DNA of 64,000 bases, taken from positions 1,177,001-1,241,000 of the forward strand of contig NZ_CP014616.1 of assembly GCF_001590685.1 (NCBI RefSeq). The letters are read 5' to 3'. A program made the position numbers and the translations under genes. Below the pieces are notes generated by a model. The model saw only the letters and a program-made list of their open reading frames with translations. It ran no database searches and had not been told where the DNA came from. Shown one piece after another: positions 16,689-25,827 of the stretch. Source of the DNA: Sporosarcina psychrophila (GTDB taxonomy: Bacteria; Bacillota; Bacilli; Bacillales_A; Planococcaceae). The stretch's first letter is position 1. The number at the start of each line of letters is the position of its first letter.

Positions 16689-17629
16689 TCACAGACAAGC
16701 ACTTGTCTGTGAAAATGTCCTTTTTTCGCAACACAGCGATCAGTAATGACGAATCCAGCCTCTTCAAGCATGTGATCGATTGTTTCAATCGTCACTACGA
16801 TGACTTTCTTCGTAATCCGGCGTGCTTCCTTCAATATTTCAAGCTGTTCTTCAGGAGTAATATGTGTAAAAAGATTATAAGGCATGTCAATAATCGCAAC
16901 ATCATAGTCGTCAACGACTTCTGCAATAGGACCGATTTCTACAGTGCCTTCTAGCTCAAAGTGAGCAATGTTCTTTCTTGATCCCAAAACGACACGCGGG
17001 TTAATATCTCGTCCGACGATATTAATGCCCATCGACAATGCTTCAACCAGCACCGTACCAATGCCGCAACATGGATCGATGGCTCGTACACCTTTTGGAT
17101 GCGGAATCGCAATATTGGCCACTGCTCTTGCGACACGTGTACTTAATGCCGTAGAGTACATATGCGGTTTTTTCTGATGAAGGAACCAGACCGACTCACT
17201 TTCAACAAGCTTCCCAAAATACCACTTACCATCTAATAAAACAATGCCAAACGTATTTGCAGGTGGGTTCACTAAGTCGGGAGTACCATTGACACGTAGT
17301 CCAATTTCACGCTCAATTTTCCTACGCTCCGGATGCCCAATCTTTTTCGTCGTATCGAGATCCGTTGTATTCAAACTGACGACTCTAAATGTAGAGCCAC
17401 CTAAATCGTATTGTTCAACTTGTCGGGAGATTTCCTCAAGATTGTCGCCTTCATACATAATGTCCAGTCGTTCTTTCATAAATGCGCTGCGACTTGGATC
17501 AATTTCAATCGAACTTCTCAACACAGTAGAAGTGACATCAAAGCCGAAAAATGATCTCATCTCTAACATGCACAAATCATGCTCATCTGTGTGCTGCGTA
17601 TATGTGTAAATAAAACCTAAATCATTCAA
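16685..17629 (-). CDS. TRM11/UPF0020-type RNA (guanine-N2) methyltransferase
   Basis: 314-aa SAM-dependent methyltransferase. The AdoMet motif IDPCCGIGTVLVEA is near residue 185, the acidic ribose contact VGRDINP follows, and the N6/N2-amino catalytic motif is DMPYN near residue 248. The N-terminal part carries substrate-binding sequence but no clear THUMP domain. The family modifies guanines in tRNA or rRNA; the exact target is not evident. Start is TTG 17629. The upstream 193-aa gene ends 14 bases before it, so the two are probably cotranscribed. Confidence 0.8.
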   Translation of the reverse strand: MNDLGFIYTYTQHTDEHDLCMLEMRSFFGFDVTSTVLRSSIEIDPSRSAFMKERLDIMYEGDNLEEISRQVEQYDLGGSTFRVVSLNTTDLDTTKKIGHPERRKIEREIGLRVNGTPDLVNPPANTFGIVLLDGKWYFGKLVESESVWFLHQKKPHMYSTALSTRVARAVANIAIPHPKGVRAIDPCCGIGTVLVEALSMGINIVGRDINPRVVLGSRKNIAHFELEGTVEIGPIAEVVDDYDVAIIDMPYNLFTHITPEEQLEILKEARRITKKVIVVTIETIDHMLEEAGFVITDRCVAKKGHFHRQVLVCE

Positions 17630-17643
17630 TTAATTCCCATCCT

Positions 17644-18225
17644 TCATTGCGCTTCATCAACGGCCTCAACCATTTTGAATATAAAGTCATACATCAGTTG
17701 ATAAACCTCAACAAAAGATAAATCTTCACTAAAACCTTCAATATAATTAAGTGCAAAATTCATATCCCATAACCCGTCTTCATTTGAAAACATCACACTA
17801 TATTTAGCTCCATCTCCATGTAAATGCGTGTCAAGATATGCCTTCATGTCATTCCCGAATTTCTTTTGTAATTTTAGTCCGAATAGGGCTGTATAAGTTT
17901 CGAAGACATCATCAAGTTCTAGAACGACAGCGTCGACTCTGATTACTTCAAAAGCATTTGATTCTACGTAAACGAATTCATTCATATGATTTTTTAAGTA
18001 GGAAATGCTTTCATTTAGAAAGTTCTGATCTTCCTCCCGTATCAGATTTTCCGTCTCTTTCACGCACCGCTCTATGGCACTGAATTTAAACGCTTTCTCT
18101 ACAACGGTTACATCACCGGCAATCAATTGATGTTTGGTGACATATTCTTTATCCACATTAAAGAACTCGATTTTATTATCCAGCGTATTTTCAGCAATAT
18201 ACTTTTCCATCTGTTTTTTTAACAT
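17644..18225 (-). CDS. Hypothetical protein (193 aa)
   Basis: Acidic, soluble-looking protein with no signal, membrane span or motif that I recognise. It is rich in Phe, Tyr and acidic residues, especially in the C-terminal third (MNFALNYIEGFSEDLSF and then VYQLMYDFIFKMVEAVDEA), which is probably helical. It lies 14 bases upstream of the RNA methyltransferase on the same strand and likely forms a two-gene operon with it. AAGGAG lies about 12 bases before the ATG. Confidence 0.7.
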   Translation of the reverse strand: MLKKQMEKYIAENTLDNKIEFFNVDKEYVTKHQLIAGDVTVVEKAFKFSAIERCVKETENLIREEDQNFLNESISYLKNHMNEFVYVESNAFEVIRVDAVVLELDDVFETYTALFGLKLQKKFGNDMKAYLDTHLHGDGAKYSVMFSNEDGLWDMNFALNYIEGFSEDLSFVEVYQLMYDFIFKMVEAVDEAQ

Positions 18226-18383
18226 TTCAGATCAGCTCCTTGACTAGAGAGGAATTGAATTATACTCTGTTCCTCTTACCTACTAGTATAGCCTACATTG
18301 TTTCATTAGGCTTTTAATTTGTAACACGTATTTCCTTCAACTATTTTTAAAAAAGTGGTCGAAGAAGATGGGGTTTATTTATA

Positions 18384-18412
18384 TTGACAAATTGTCAACA
18401 CAATTATACAAT
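18384..18412 (+). promoter_or_regulatory. SigA promoter with overlapping palindromic operator
   Basis: TTGACA (18384-18389) and TACAAT (18407-18412) with exactly 17 bases between. The 15-bp palindrome TTGACAAATTGTCAA (18384-18398) covers the -35. The XRE protein encoded downstream is the natural candidate to bind it. Confidence 0.7.
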
Positions 18413-18462
18413 TCTTCATAGCGTCTAATTCTCGGTTAGTTTCAAGGAAAGGAGAATTGATA

Positions 18463-19116
18463 ATGGCTAAAGACGTAATCAATTCGCCTCTTGGTTTGTT
18501 ACTAAGGGAATTATTAAAAGAGCGTTCATTGTCAATGCGAAAACTAAGTGAACTTAGCAAAATCGATACAGCTACCATTTCACGAGTGATAAACGGTAAA
18601 AGAAAAGCGAACCTGCAACATTTAGAGCGATTTGCTGACTGTTTAGAAGTGCCTTTGGTCGATCTTGTTGAAGCAGCTGGTTACCCTATTGAACAGAAGC
18701 AGGAAGATTTTTTGTTGAAGAACCGTACATCTGCTGAAAGTATTCAGGAGGTTTTTGCATCTTCAGACGTGGCAAATCAAAATGTAACTGAAGCCGTCAT
18801 CGAACAGAAGTTAGCAAAGTACCAACAGTATGTACAAACAGTAGAAGGAAAAAACGATATTCTTACTGGATTCGGAAAGAAGCTGGAAAGTGTGGGTAGC
18901 ATCGGGCCACTTATTTGTCAGATGAAGGACTTATTCAAGAAGTTTCGTCTGGGGAAGGGTACACGGAGTGAACTTGCGATAATTGGAAGTGCATTATTAT
19001 ATTTTATCATTCCTTTAGACGCTATCCCTGACTATCTATTTGCCATTGGTTATTTAGATGATGCGATTGCAGTACAACTTGCTTCAAATTCAATAGGAAG
19101 AACTAACATAGAATAA
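18463..19116 (+). CDS. XRE-family HTH protein with C-terminal DUF1232
   Basis: 217 aa. Residues about 8-65 form a Cro/CI helix-turn-helix (LSMRKLSELSKIDTATISRVINGKRKAN). A linker follows, then a DUF1232/YkvA-type domain at about 165-200 with the signature PLDAIPDYLFAIGYLDDAIAV. DUF1232 is usually found in small membrane-associated proteins, so this may be a repressor that responds to the envelope. Start is ATG 18463 (GGAG eight bases upstream) rather than TTG 18457. An LCP cell-wall gene follows 20 bases later, likely in the same operon. Confidence 0.82.
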   Translation: MAKDVINSPLGLLLRELLKERSLSMRKLSELSKIDTATISRVINGKRKANLQHLERFADCLEVPLVDLVEAAGYPIEQKQEDFLLKNRTSAESIQEVFASSDVANQNVTEAVIEQKLAKYQQYVQTVEGKNDILTGFGKKLESVGSIGPLICQMKDLFKKFRLGKGTRSELAIIGSALLYFIIPLDAIPDYLFAIGYLDDAIAVQLASNSIGRTNIE

Positions 19117-19136
19117 AGCGATAGGTGGATTTTTGA

Positions 19137-20117
19137 ATGAAAAGAAGCGAGCGAAGAAATAAGAAACGTAAAGGACTAAGAAATTTCTTTATAGTAACTA
19201 CATTGATTTTGTTAGCGGGAATCATTTACGGAGTAGTCCAATACTATAGCGGATTATCTATGGCAAACGAAGGATCACTTAAAGATGACAGCGCGTCATT
19301 TGATGAATTTGAAGGTGCGGATCCACAATTTGGTGAAATTAATGTTCTGTTATTAGGTAGTGACTCCCGAGGAGAAGAAGATGCACGAGCTGACACGCTA
19401 ATGATTGCTCATTATAACCAAACAACTCATCAGATGAAACTCGTATCTATTATGAGAGACACGTATGTGGATATCCCTAATCACGGAAGTCATAAGATCA
19501 ATTCTGCCTTTTCACTTGGAGGTCCGGAACTTGTAAGACAAACGATTAAGCAAAATTTTGATATTGATATTCATTCCTATGCAATTGTTGACTTTACTGG
19601 ATTTTCGAAAATCGTAGACGTTGTAGCTCCTAATGGGATAGAAGTTGATATTCCTTATGCCATGTCTCATGGAATTGGAATGACATTACAGCCTGGAAAC
19701 CAAGTTTTAAATGGCGAACAGTTACTTGGCTATGTGCGTTTCCGCCACGATAAAAATAATGATTATGGGCGGGTGGAACGGCAGCAGGAAGCATTGTCGA
19801 AATTAAAGGATGAAGCTGTGAGCATCCACAGTTTACTAAACTTGCCTAAGTTACTCGGCGTTGTGGAGCCTTACGTTAATACAAATGTGGATAATCGAAC
19901 AATCCTTACAATCGGTAAAGGTTTACTTCTTGGCAAGACTGATAAAATAGAGACGCTACGTATTCCTGTTGAACACTCTTTTGAAGAGAAGCGTGTAGCG
20001 GCAGGGGAAGTTCTAAGTATTGATTTCGAGCAAAACAAAGAGGCATTACAACAGTTTTTATCGACAGAGGACGAAGTGGTAGATGCTGAATTAGTCGAAG
20101 AGCAACCTGAAAACTAA
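19137..20117 (+). CDS. LytR-CpsA-Psr (LCP) family wall-polymer transferase
   Basis: 326 aa: short basic cytoplasmic start, one membrane segment (about residues 17-37), then the extracytoplasmic LCP domain. Visible core motifs are LLLGSDSRGEEDARADTLM, KLVSIMRDTYVDIP, HKINSAFSLGG and YVRFRHD..DYGRVERQQ, with the conserved Arg and Asp residues that hold polyprenyl-phosphate. LCP enzymes attach teichoic acid-type polymers to peptidoglycan. The acidic tail is variable. Cotranscribed with the XRE-DUF1232 gene. Confidence 0.92.
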   Translation: MKRSERRNKKRKGLRNFFIVTTLILLAGIIYGVVQYYSGLSMANEGSLKDDSASFDEFEGADPQFGEINVLLLGSDSRGEEDARADTLMIAHYNQTTHQMKLVSIMRDTYVDIPNHGSHKINSAFSLGGPELVRQTIKQNFDIDIHSYAIVDFTGFSKIVDVVAPNGIEVDIPYAMSHGIGMTLQPGNQVLNGEQLLGYVRFRHDKNNDYGRVERQQEALSKLKDEAVSIHSLLNLPKLLGVVEPYVNTNVDNRTILTIGKGLLLGKTDKIETLRIPVEHSFEEKRVAAGEVLSIDFEQNKEALQQFLSTEDEVVDAELVEEQPEN

Positions 20118-20127
20118 GTAACGAACA

Positions 20128-20167
20128 AAAAATGGCGTACATGTCAGCTGACATGTACGCCATTTTA
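20128..20167. terminator. Perfect-palindrome bidirectional terminator
   Basis: Arms AAAATGGCGTACATGTCAG / CTGACATGTACGCCATTTT, immediately between convergent genes. Confidence 0.9.
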
Positions 20168-21070
20168 TTATTCGTCTTCTTTATACCAAGGGTTTAAGTG
20201 AATCAAAACTTCATCTACATCTTCATTACTAGCCATGATGGTATCCTTGATTTTTCGTGAAGCATCATGCCCTTCTTGGATAGTCATTTCACCTGGTACA
20301 CCTACACGCAGGTCTACAAGAATATAATGTCCATGTTCCCGAGCTCGCAAACGGTCAATCCGTTTCACTTCAGGGATTGTCATGATTAAGGCCGCGAATC
20401 CATCCAGTCTGTGCCGGCTTATATTTTTCTCCATTAGGACATCCATTGCTTCTTTTCCGATATCATAAGCAAGTTTGAGCACTAAAAACGACACAATGAT
20501 ACCGGCAACCGGATCACCGTAAGAGAGGAAGTGAATGTTGTACAGATCACCAACAAGTGCAAGTCCAATTCCGACAACAGCTGCTAGGGAGGCGTAAACG
20601 TCTGCCAAGTGGTCATAGGCGGTCGCAATCAACCCTTTACTATTGGTCAATTTACCAATCCGGATTGTATAGACATACAAGGCATGTTTCCATATTAGCG
20701 AAATGAATGCAGTTAGTAAGGCTATTAAACTAGCCTTTGCTGGTTCCTCAAAAAGTGCAGAAATTGCTTCATACGCAATATAAATGGCGGCTAATCCTAA
20801 AATCAGTGCAACAATGGCAGAACTGATGACTTCCGCTTTTCCATGACCATAAGGATGGTCATCATCAGCGGGACGTTTGGATATTCGCATTGAGGTCAGA
20901 GCAGCACCGCTGGCAATCACGTCGCCTGCATTATGGAAACCGTCAGCTAGAAGGACCGGACTTTGAAAGAGGAAGCCCACAACAAGTTTAATCCCTGTTA
21001 GGAGGATATTGCTTATTAAACTAATCCAAACCGCAATTATTGAAGCGCTTGAATGACTATGCTTATTCAT
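20168..21070 (-). CDS. Cation diffusion facilitator family metal exporter
   Basis: 300-aa CDF transporter with six membrane segments and a cytoplasmic C-terminal domain. The first metal site lies in TM2 (LADGFHNAGDV) and the second in TM5 (TAYDHLADVYAS); the DDDHPYGHGKAEV loop is characteristic. The pattern is closest to the Mn/Zn/Fe efflux group that includes B. subtilis MneP and MneS, but the metal is not decided by sequence alone. Start is ATG 21070 with AGGAGG nine bases upstream. A hairpin terminator lies in its own leader. Confidence 0.87.
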   Translation of the reverse strand: MNKHSHSSASIIAVWISLISNILLTGIKLVVGFLFQSPVLLADGFHNAGDVIASGAALTSMRISKRPADDDHPYGHGKAEVISSAIVALILGLAAIYIAYEAISALFEEPAKASLIALLTAFISLIWKHALYVYTIRIGKLTNSKGLIATAYDHLADVYASLAAVVGIGLALVGDLYNIHFLSYGDPVAGIIVSFLVLKLAYDIGKEAMDVLMEKNISRHRLDGFAALIMTIPEVKRIDRLRAREHGHYILVDLRVGVPGEMTIQEGHDASRKIKDTIMASNEDVDEVLIHLNPWYKEDE

Positions 21071-21109
21071 CAATGATGACCTCCTATTGATATGTTTCCC
21101 GAGGGAAAC

Positions 21110-21143
21110 AAAAAACCTTGACAGGCTCCTGTCAAGGTTTTTG
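21110..21143 (-). terminator. Terminator-like hairpin in the leader of the CDF gene
   Basis: AAAACCTTGACAGG / CCTGTCAAGGTTTT, whose better U-run reads on the minus strand, about 40 bases upstream of the CDF start. It could be an attenuator or simply block transcription from the repeat region. No known metal riboswitch (yybP-ykoY or NiCo) was recognised upstream. Confidence 0.6.
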
Positions 21144-21280
21144 GGTATTCGTATAATCGTTTAAGTTGAATGCATTCATAGCTATCACTCGCTAAATTAA
21201 GACGTTTTCCAATTGTAACACTGCCAGATTCAGACAGCAAGGAAAAGTGCTAGCACTTCATCAATTCTTTACCATAGGTC

Positions 21281-21352
21281 TTGAACAAATGAATATCTAT
21301 TTAAACTGAGCAAAGGCGCCTTAGCGAATCCAATGAAATTCTTTATATCAAC
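21281..21352 (+). repeat. M1 short element, copy beside the 21-kb repeat
   Basis: Contains TTGAACAAATGAATATCTAT, AAACTGAGCAAAGGCGCCTTA and AATTCTTTATATCAAC. These are the left end, core and right end shared with the M1 copies at 36.3, 43.4, 56.6 and 58.1 kb. No ORF. Confidence 0.65.
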
Positions 21353-22025
21353 ATCACTCGTGTTAAATAACCAATTAATAACTTAATTGACTACTAGGCG
21401 CTCGGTGTACAGTTGCTTCTGGCTCGCTTTGGATTTAACAACTTCTATACATAACTGAGCTATTTTTATGTATAGAGATGCGACTTCGCCGCATCCCTAT
21501 ACATTTTCTTCAGTAATCGCCTGGTGGTCGTTCATCAGTCGCTCTCCAAAGGCAAAGGTACACGAAGTGCTAATGCTTTTGGGAACGGGGGAATAGAGGG
21601 TTCCTAACTGGGTAAAAGCCGCCAAAGATCCAATTTTGGCGGCTGAAGCTTTCTCTATGGTCTTTTCTTTTCTTATTTTAGGAAGTGTTACTTTCTATAG
21701 GAGCTTACATGATGTGGAGTATAAGCCTCACTAAATTACACATTGTACAATGTACCAGAGTGCCCGAAATTGCATCTTTGGGCACTTATACCTTGTGAAA
21801 AAGGTTGTTCTTCTTTACTTCTAAAGCAACTGCATTTTTCACTTAATTAGTGTAGGTTTGCGACAGGTACTTAGTCACACCCTCTCCCCCGTTAATCATA
21901 TCGGGAATAGTGTGCCGAAAGCGAGCCGGAAATGATCCAGTGAAAATGGAAGTTTTCAAGCCTCTTCTTACCTGTTATTTATGCAAGCAAATGGTTAATC
22001 AACAGACGAGTTTCAACTTATTATA
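21353..22025 (-). repeat. Long noncoding element L1, copy 1 (inverted relative to 58 kb)
   Basis: Most of this stretch aligns, reverse complemented, with 58.14-58.80 kb. Three hairpins are retained: 21468-21504 (ATGTATAG.GATGCG arms), 21617-21644 (AGCCGCCAAA/TTTGGCGGCT) and 21759-21786 (AGTGCCC/GGGCACT). No long ORF on either strand. The end nearest the ger operon (21916-22010) recurs downstream of that operon. With the M1 copy it fills the whole gap between the CDF leader and gerA. Confidence 0.7.
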
Positions 22026-22050
22026 AAGGAGAAAATTATGATGTATACTA
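22020..22050 (+). promoter_or_regulatory. Possible SigG promoter of the ger operon
   Basis: TATACTA (22044-22050) is close to the SigG -10 CATACTA. An ATTATA 18 bases upstream is a weak -35 match. ger operons are forespore (SigG) genes in Bacillus, which motivates the call. Confidence 0.35.
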
Positions 22051-22124
22051 CCCCCGTTTAGAATAAATTATCAAGATTTAGGAGATAGTGAAACTAACAG
22101 TATACAAAAAGGGAGGTGATCTTG

Positions 22125-23597
22125 ATGAGTTTTTTGCAAGGAGGGGAGGATAGTCACAATAATGGAACATCCTCTCAGAATGACAAGGTGCTCATTACGA
22201 TTGCCGCTATTAAGAACGAGTTAACTGGAATAAATGATGCCGTATTTAAAGACATTCAAACACCCGATGAGCTAGTGACGATCATTTACTTTAGCTCACT
22301 TATCGAAAAGCTTACTTTGTACAGAACTGTTATTTTTCCATTGTTAGATCAAAAGGAAGACTTGCTAAAATCGGCTGATGTGCCAGAGAAAGTCAATCTT
22401 TCTGGTGTTTTATTTTCAATCACTGAAGGAAATACGATCGTATATTTTCATAAAAAAAATCTATTTATAACTGTTCATACATATAGCCCTCCCATGAGTT
22501 CAATTATTGGGTCTGATACCGAATCGAGCGTCATTGGCCCGCAAGATGCCTTTACCGAATCGTTAAAAACAAACCTATCACTAATAAAAAGAAGGCTTCG
22601 AAATACGGGTCTAAAAAACGAGGACTACACCATAGGAACTGAAACAAATACTAAAATTTCTGTCGTTTATATGGAGCATATTGTGAATAAGGACAATTTG
22701 GATAAAGTATTAAAAAAAATTTCTGAAATTAAACATCCGGGATTTAATGATATCTCCGTATTAAAACAACTAATGGATGATCATCCATTTTCACCATTCC
22801 CGCAATTTCATGGGACGGTTAGACCTGATGCTGCAGTAAACTATTTGTTAGACGGAAGAGTCGCTATTTTAATGAATAACAGTCAAGCACTGTTAATTTG
22901 TCCAATTTCATTTTTTGAACTATTTACTTCCCCTGAAGACTATTATAACCGATGGACAACGGCCTCACTTCTTCGTGCTCTTCGTTTTTTTGGTTTTTTC
23001 TTAACGATAATATTAACGCCTACGTATATTTCAGTGCTATCTCATCATCCGGAAATGTTGCCTTTTAATGTTTTGCTAAACTTACAAGAGTCTAGAGGAA
23101 AGGTTCCTTTTTCTCCTGTTCTTGAAGTGCTATTTATGGAACTCGTTATTGAAATATTAAGAGAAGCCGGCACACGAATGCCGACAAAAATTGGTCAAAC
23201 GATAGGTATTGTTGGCGGGATTGTCATTGGAACAGCTGCGGTTGAAGCAAGTCTTGTGAGTAATGTACTTATTGTTTTAGTCGCGATTTCAGCGCTGTTG
23301 TCCTTTTTACCGCCGAATTTTGTAATGAGTAACGCGAGTCGTTCGATTCGCTATTTATTTATTGTGGCCGCGGGTATGTTTGGACTATACGGTCAGATGA
23401 TTGCATTTGCATGGCTTTTTCATCATTTATTAAGTTTAACTTCTTTAGGGACCCCATATATGACGCCCGTAATACCAAGGAAATGGTCAGATTATCTAAA
23501 CAGTGTTGTGCGTGTGCCAACTTTGTACCGTAGACGAAAGGCGGGTATTTCAAGGGCACAGAGTACAAAAAAACCTCCTGTAGAAGGGGGGAAATGA
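22125..23597 (+). CDS. Spore germinant receptor subunit A (GerA/GerAA family)
   Basis: 490-aa subunit A of a Ger-type nutrient receptor of the spore inner membrane. The N-terminal hydrophilic domain (about 1-240) is followed by the conserved FPQFHGTVRPD and DGRVAILMNNSQALLICPISF region. Then come about five membrane segments (FFLTIILTPTYISVL, GGIVIGTAAVEASLVSNVLIV and others) and the LGTPYMTPVIPRKWSD tail. Start is ATG 22125, with GGGAGGTGAT upstream. First gene of a classic A-B-C operon. The germinant it recognises is unknown. Confidence 0.93.
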   Translation: MSFLQGGEDSHNNGTSSQNDKVLITIAAIKNELTGINDAVFKDIQTPDELVTIIYFSSLIEKLTLYRTVIFPLLDQKEDLLKSADVPEKVNLSGVLFSITEGNTIVYFHKKNLFITVHTYSPPMSSIIGSDTESSVIGPQDAFTESLKTNLSLIKRRLRNTGLKNEDYTIGTETNTKISVVYMEHIVNKDNLDKVLKKISEIKHPGFNDISVLKQLMDDHPFSPFPQFHGTVRPDAAVNYLLDGRVAILMNNSQALLICPISFFELFTSPEDYYNRWTTASLLRALRFFGFFLTIILTPTYISVLSHHPEMLPFNVLLNLQESRGKVPFSPVLEVLFMELVIEILREAGTRMPTKIGQTIGIVGGIVIGTAAVEASLVSNVLIVLVAISALLSFLPPNFVMSNASRSIRYLFIVAAGMFGLYGQMIAFAWLFHHLLSLTSLGTPYMTPVIPRKWSDYLNSVVRVPTLYRRRKAGISRAQSTKKPPVEGGK

Positions 23598-23600
23598 GTA

Positions 23601-24680
23601 ATGGATAATACTAAATTAAAAGTACTGAATAGTTACCATGTCGTGTTTCTTGTTCAAAATGTGATTGTAGGGACCACTGTCTTGTCATTGCCGAATCGAA
23701 TAAGCGCAATGGGCTACAGTCAGTGGTGGATGCCCCTATTGTTTGGGATTATCGCAAATATCGCACTTATTCCGATGATATGGCTAGGTCTAAAATATAC
23801 TGACGATAATTTATTCGCCATTCATGAAAAACTGCTTGGCAAATGGCTAGGGAAGAGTTTAAATGTTGTTCTGCTGGTCTATTTCATCATAGTGATAGCA
23901 GCCGTCTGCGCAAGTTACTTTCAATTAATCCAAGTTAGTGCACTTATAGACCGTACAATTACAGGCCCTCTACTCATTTTTTTACTCTTGCTCATTTACA
24001 TCGTAAGCGGCGAGATTAAATCAATCGCACGATTTTGTATCATGGCCTTTTTCTTAACAATAGGATCCGTTTACTTTTTGAAATGGGGTTTTGTTGCGGG
24101 GGATATTCGTCATATGATGCCTTTTTTTAACTTCAATAAGCAGGAGTTTTACACAGCAACTAAAAAAGGGTTACTAGCGGTTGGCGGTTTCGAATTAATA
24201 TTGTTTTATTTTCCACATATCATCAATCAAAAAAAAACATTGAAACATGTTTCAATTGGAATATGGATATCCGTTTTGTTCACTTTTGCATTCACCTTCG
24301 TGAGTGTAATGTATTATTCGGATTGGCAACTTAAAAATGTTTTGTATCCCGTTTTAGGATTATTTAAAGAAGTAGAATTATCATTTCTAGAACGAATCGA
24401 CGTTTTAGCCATGACGATGTGGGTGTTTCTTATTTTATCTACGACTGCTGCTTACTTGTGGGTTGCAAAGAGAGGGTTAGATTCAATTCGATCAACATCT
24501 AAGAAGGCACATCTATACATTATAGCAGCGCTCGTCTACGTAATTGTCCAATTTCCATTTATGGAAGAGTTTCAAAAGCTGTTGTTTGAACGTGTTTTTT
24601 ACGTTATGTATGCGCTGTTTATATGGCCAGTTGTATTATGTATAATCCATGTACTTAAACAAAAAAAGAACGAGGGATAG
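23601..24680 (+). CDS. Spore germinant receptor subunit B (GerB family permease)
   Basis: 359-aa membrane subunit, a member of the spore-germination branch of the APC superfamily with about ten helices. Starts VVFLVQNVIVGTTVLSLPNRI, matching the family's first unwound helix, where the nutrient is thought to bind. The middle AVGGFELILFYFPHI and C-terminal helices fit the family length. It lies three bases after the A-subunit stop and three bases before the C-subunit start, so the subunits are made together. Confidence 0.92.
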   Translation: MDNTKLKVLNSYHVVFLVQNVIVGTTVLSLPNRISAMGYSQWWMPLLFGIIANIALIPMIWLGLKYTDDNLFAIHEKLLGKWLGKSLNVVLLVYFIIVIAAVCASYFQLIQVSALIDRTITGPLLIFLLLLIYIVSGEIKSIARFCIMAFFLTIGSVYFLKWGFVAGDIRHMMPFFNFNKQEFYTATKKGLLAVGGFELILFYFPHIINQKKTLKHVSIGIWISVLFTFAFTFVSVMYYSDWQLKNVLYPVLGLFKEVELSFLERIDVLAMTMWVFLILSTTAAYLWVAKRGLDSIRSTSKKAHLYIIAALVYVIVQFPFMEEFQKLLFERVFYVMYALFIWPVVLCIIHVLKQKKNEG

Positions 24681-24682
24681 AG

Positions 24683-25786
24683 ATGTGGAAAATTAATTTA
24701 CGACTGCTTATTATATGTTCCGTTTTCATAGCAGGTTGCACGCAAGATGGCCAGCGGGGTTCCGTGGAAGATTTAGCGTTAGTCAGTAGCGTTGCCCTCG
24801 ATTACGTGAATGATAAAGAAATGTGGATGACCGTATCGATACCCCAACCAATGGGCGAGTCTCCAGTACTAACGGAAGTCTATTCAGTTAACACAGAGAT
24901 GGTACAAGAAGGTCTTGTCAAAATATCTTCTGAAGCAGACAAAATGATTATATTAAACCAGCTACGTACAGTTTTAGTTAATGAAGAGTTTGCGAAGAGT
25001 GGAAAGATGACGCAAGTAATTGAACATTTTTATAGAGATTCAACAGTTGGGAATAAAGTTCGTCTTGCAGTGGTAAAAGATAGAGCGGAAGATATTCTAC
25101 AAGCCGATTACCCTGAAAATGAACATCTGGATGCTTATTTGAATGATTTGTTTCAGCCTAAACTCCATAATTCTTTTAGTCCTTTTACAACGATTCAAGA
25201 GTACATGAACACCCAAACAAGTCCGATATATCATACGATGGTTCCTTTTTTAGAAAAAAAGGGGAAATCACTTAAAATCACTAGTATCGCTTTGTTTAAT
25301 AATGAAAAAATGGTTCAAACGATTACGAATCAGGAATCGTTACTAATTCAAGCGTTGAAAGGACTTCAAAAGCTTTCGCCAATTGCAGTTGAATTCAAAG
25401 AAAGTGAGAAGGATCAACAACTATTTCTTGAACAAATTAAAAACAAATTAAAAATAAAGAGCAATAAAGATATTGAATCTCCAGAGTTGTCCATTTCACT
25501 TGAAATAGAAGGAGTGATTGTTGAATATAAGGGGAAAAGGGATCTTAGTAAAGTTGAGGAGAATAAAAAGCTTGAAAAAGAAATTAGCAAACACATAAAA
25601 AAAGAAATAGAAGATTTGCTGAAAAAGTTACAGGAATTGAAAGTTGACCCAGTTGGATTTAGTGAGAATTTTAGAATGTATCACAAAGGGAAATGGACGG
25701 ATGAATTAACGGAGAAAATAATAGAAACGGCAGAATACAAGGTAGATGTGGATTTTAAAATTCTTAACGCAGGTATTATAAAGTAA
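24683..25786 (+). CDS. Spore germinant receptor subunit C (GerC lipoprotein)
   Basis: 367-aa lipoprotein with lipobox FIAGC (Cys19), to be diacylglycerylated by Lgt and held at the outer face of the inner spore membrane. The DLALVSSVALDYV opening and the long charged C-terminal helix region (KHIKKEIEDLLKKLQELKVDPVGF) are standard for Ger(x)C. GAGGGATAGAG precedes the ATG. It ends the operon, with a terminator about 165 bases later beyond a repeat fragment. Confidence 0.92.
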   Translation: MWKINLRLLIICSVFIAGCTQDGQRGSVEDLALVSSVALDYVNDKEMWMTVSIPQPMGESPVLTEVYSVNTEMVQEGLVKISSEADKMIILNQLRTVLVNEEFAKSGKMTQVIEHFYRDSTVGNKVRLAVVKDRAEDILQADYPENEHLDAYLNDLFQPKLHNSFSPFTTIQEYMNTQTSPIYHTMVPFLEKKGKSLKITSIALFNNEKMVQTITNQESLLIQALKGLQKLSPIAVEFKESEKDQQLFLEQIKNKLKIKSNKDIESPELSISLEIEGVIVEYKGKRDLSKVEENKKLEKEISKHIKKEIEDLLKKLQELKVDPVGFSENFRMYHKGKWTDELTEKIIETAEYKVDVDFKILNAGIIK

Positions 25787-25827
25787 ATCAAACATGTCTT
25801 ACGGTAAATATGTTGTGATTAGTTCGT

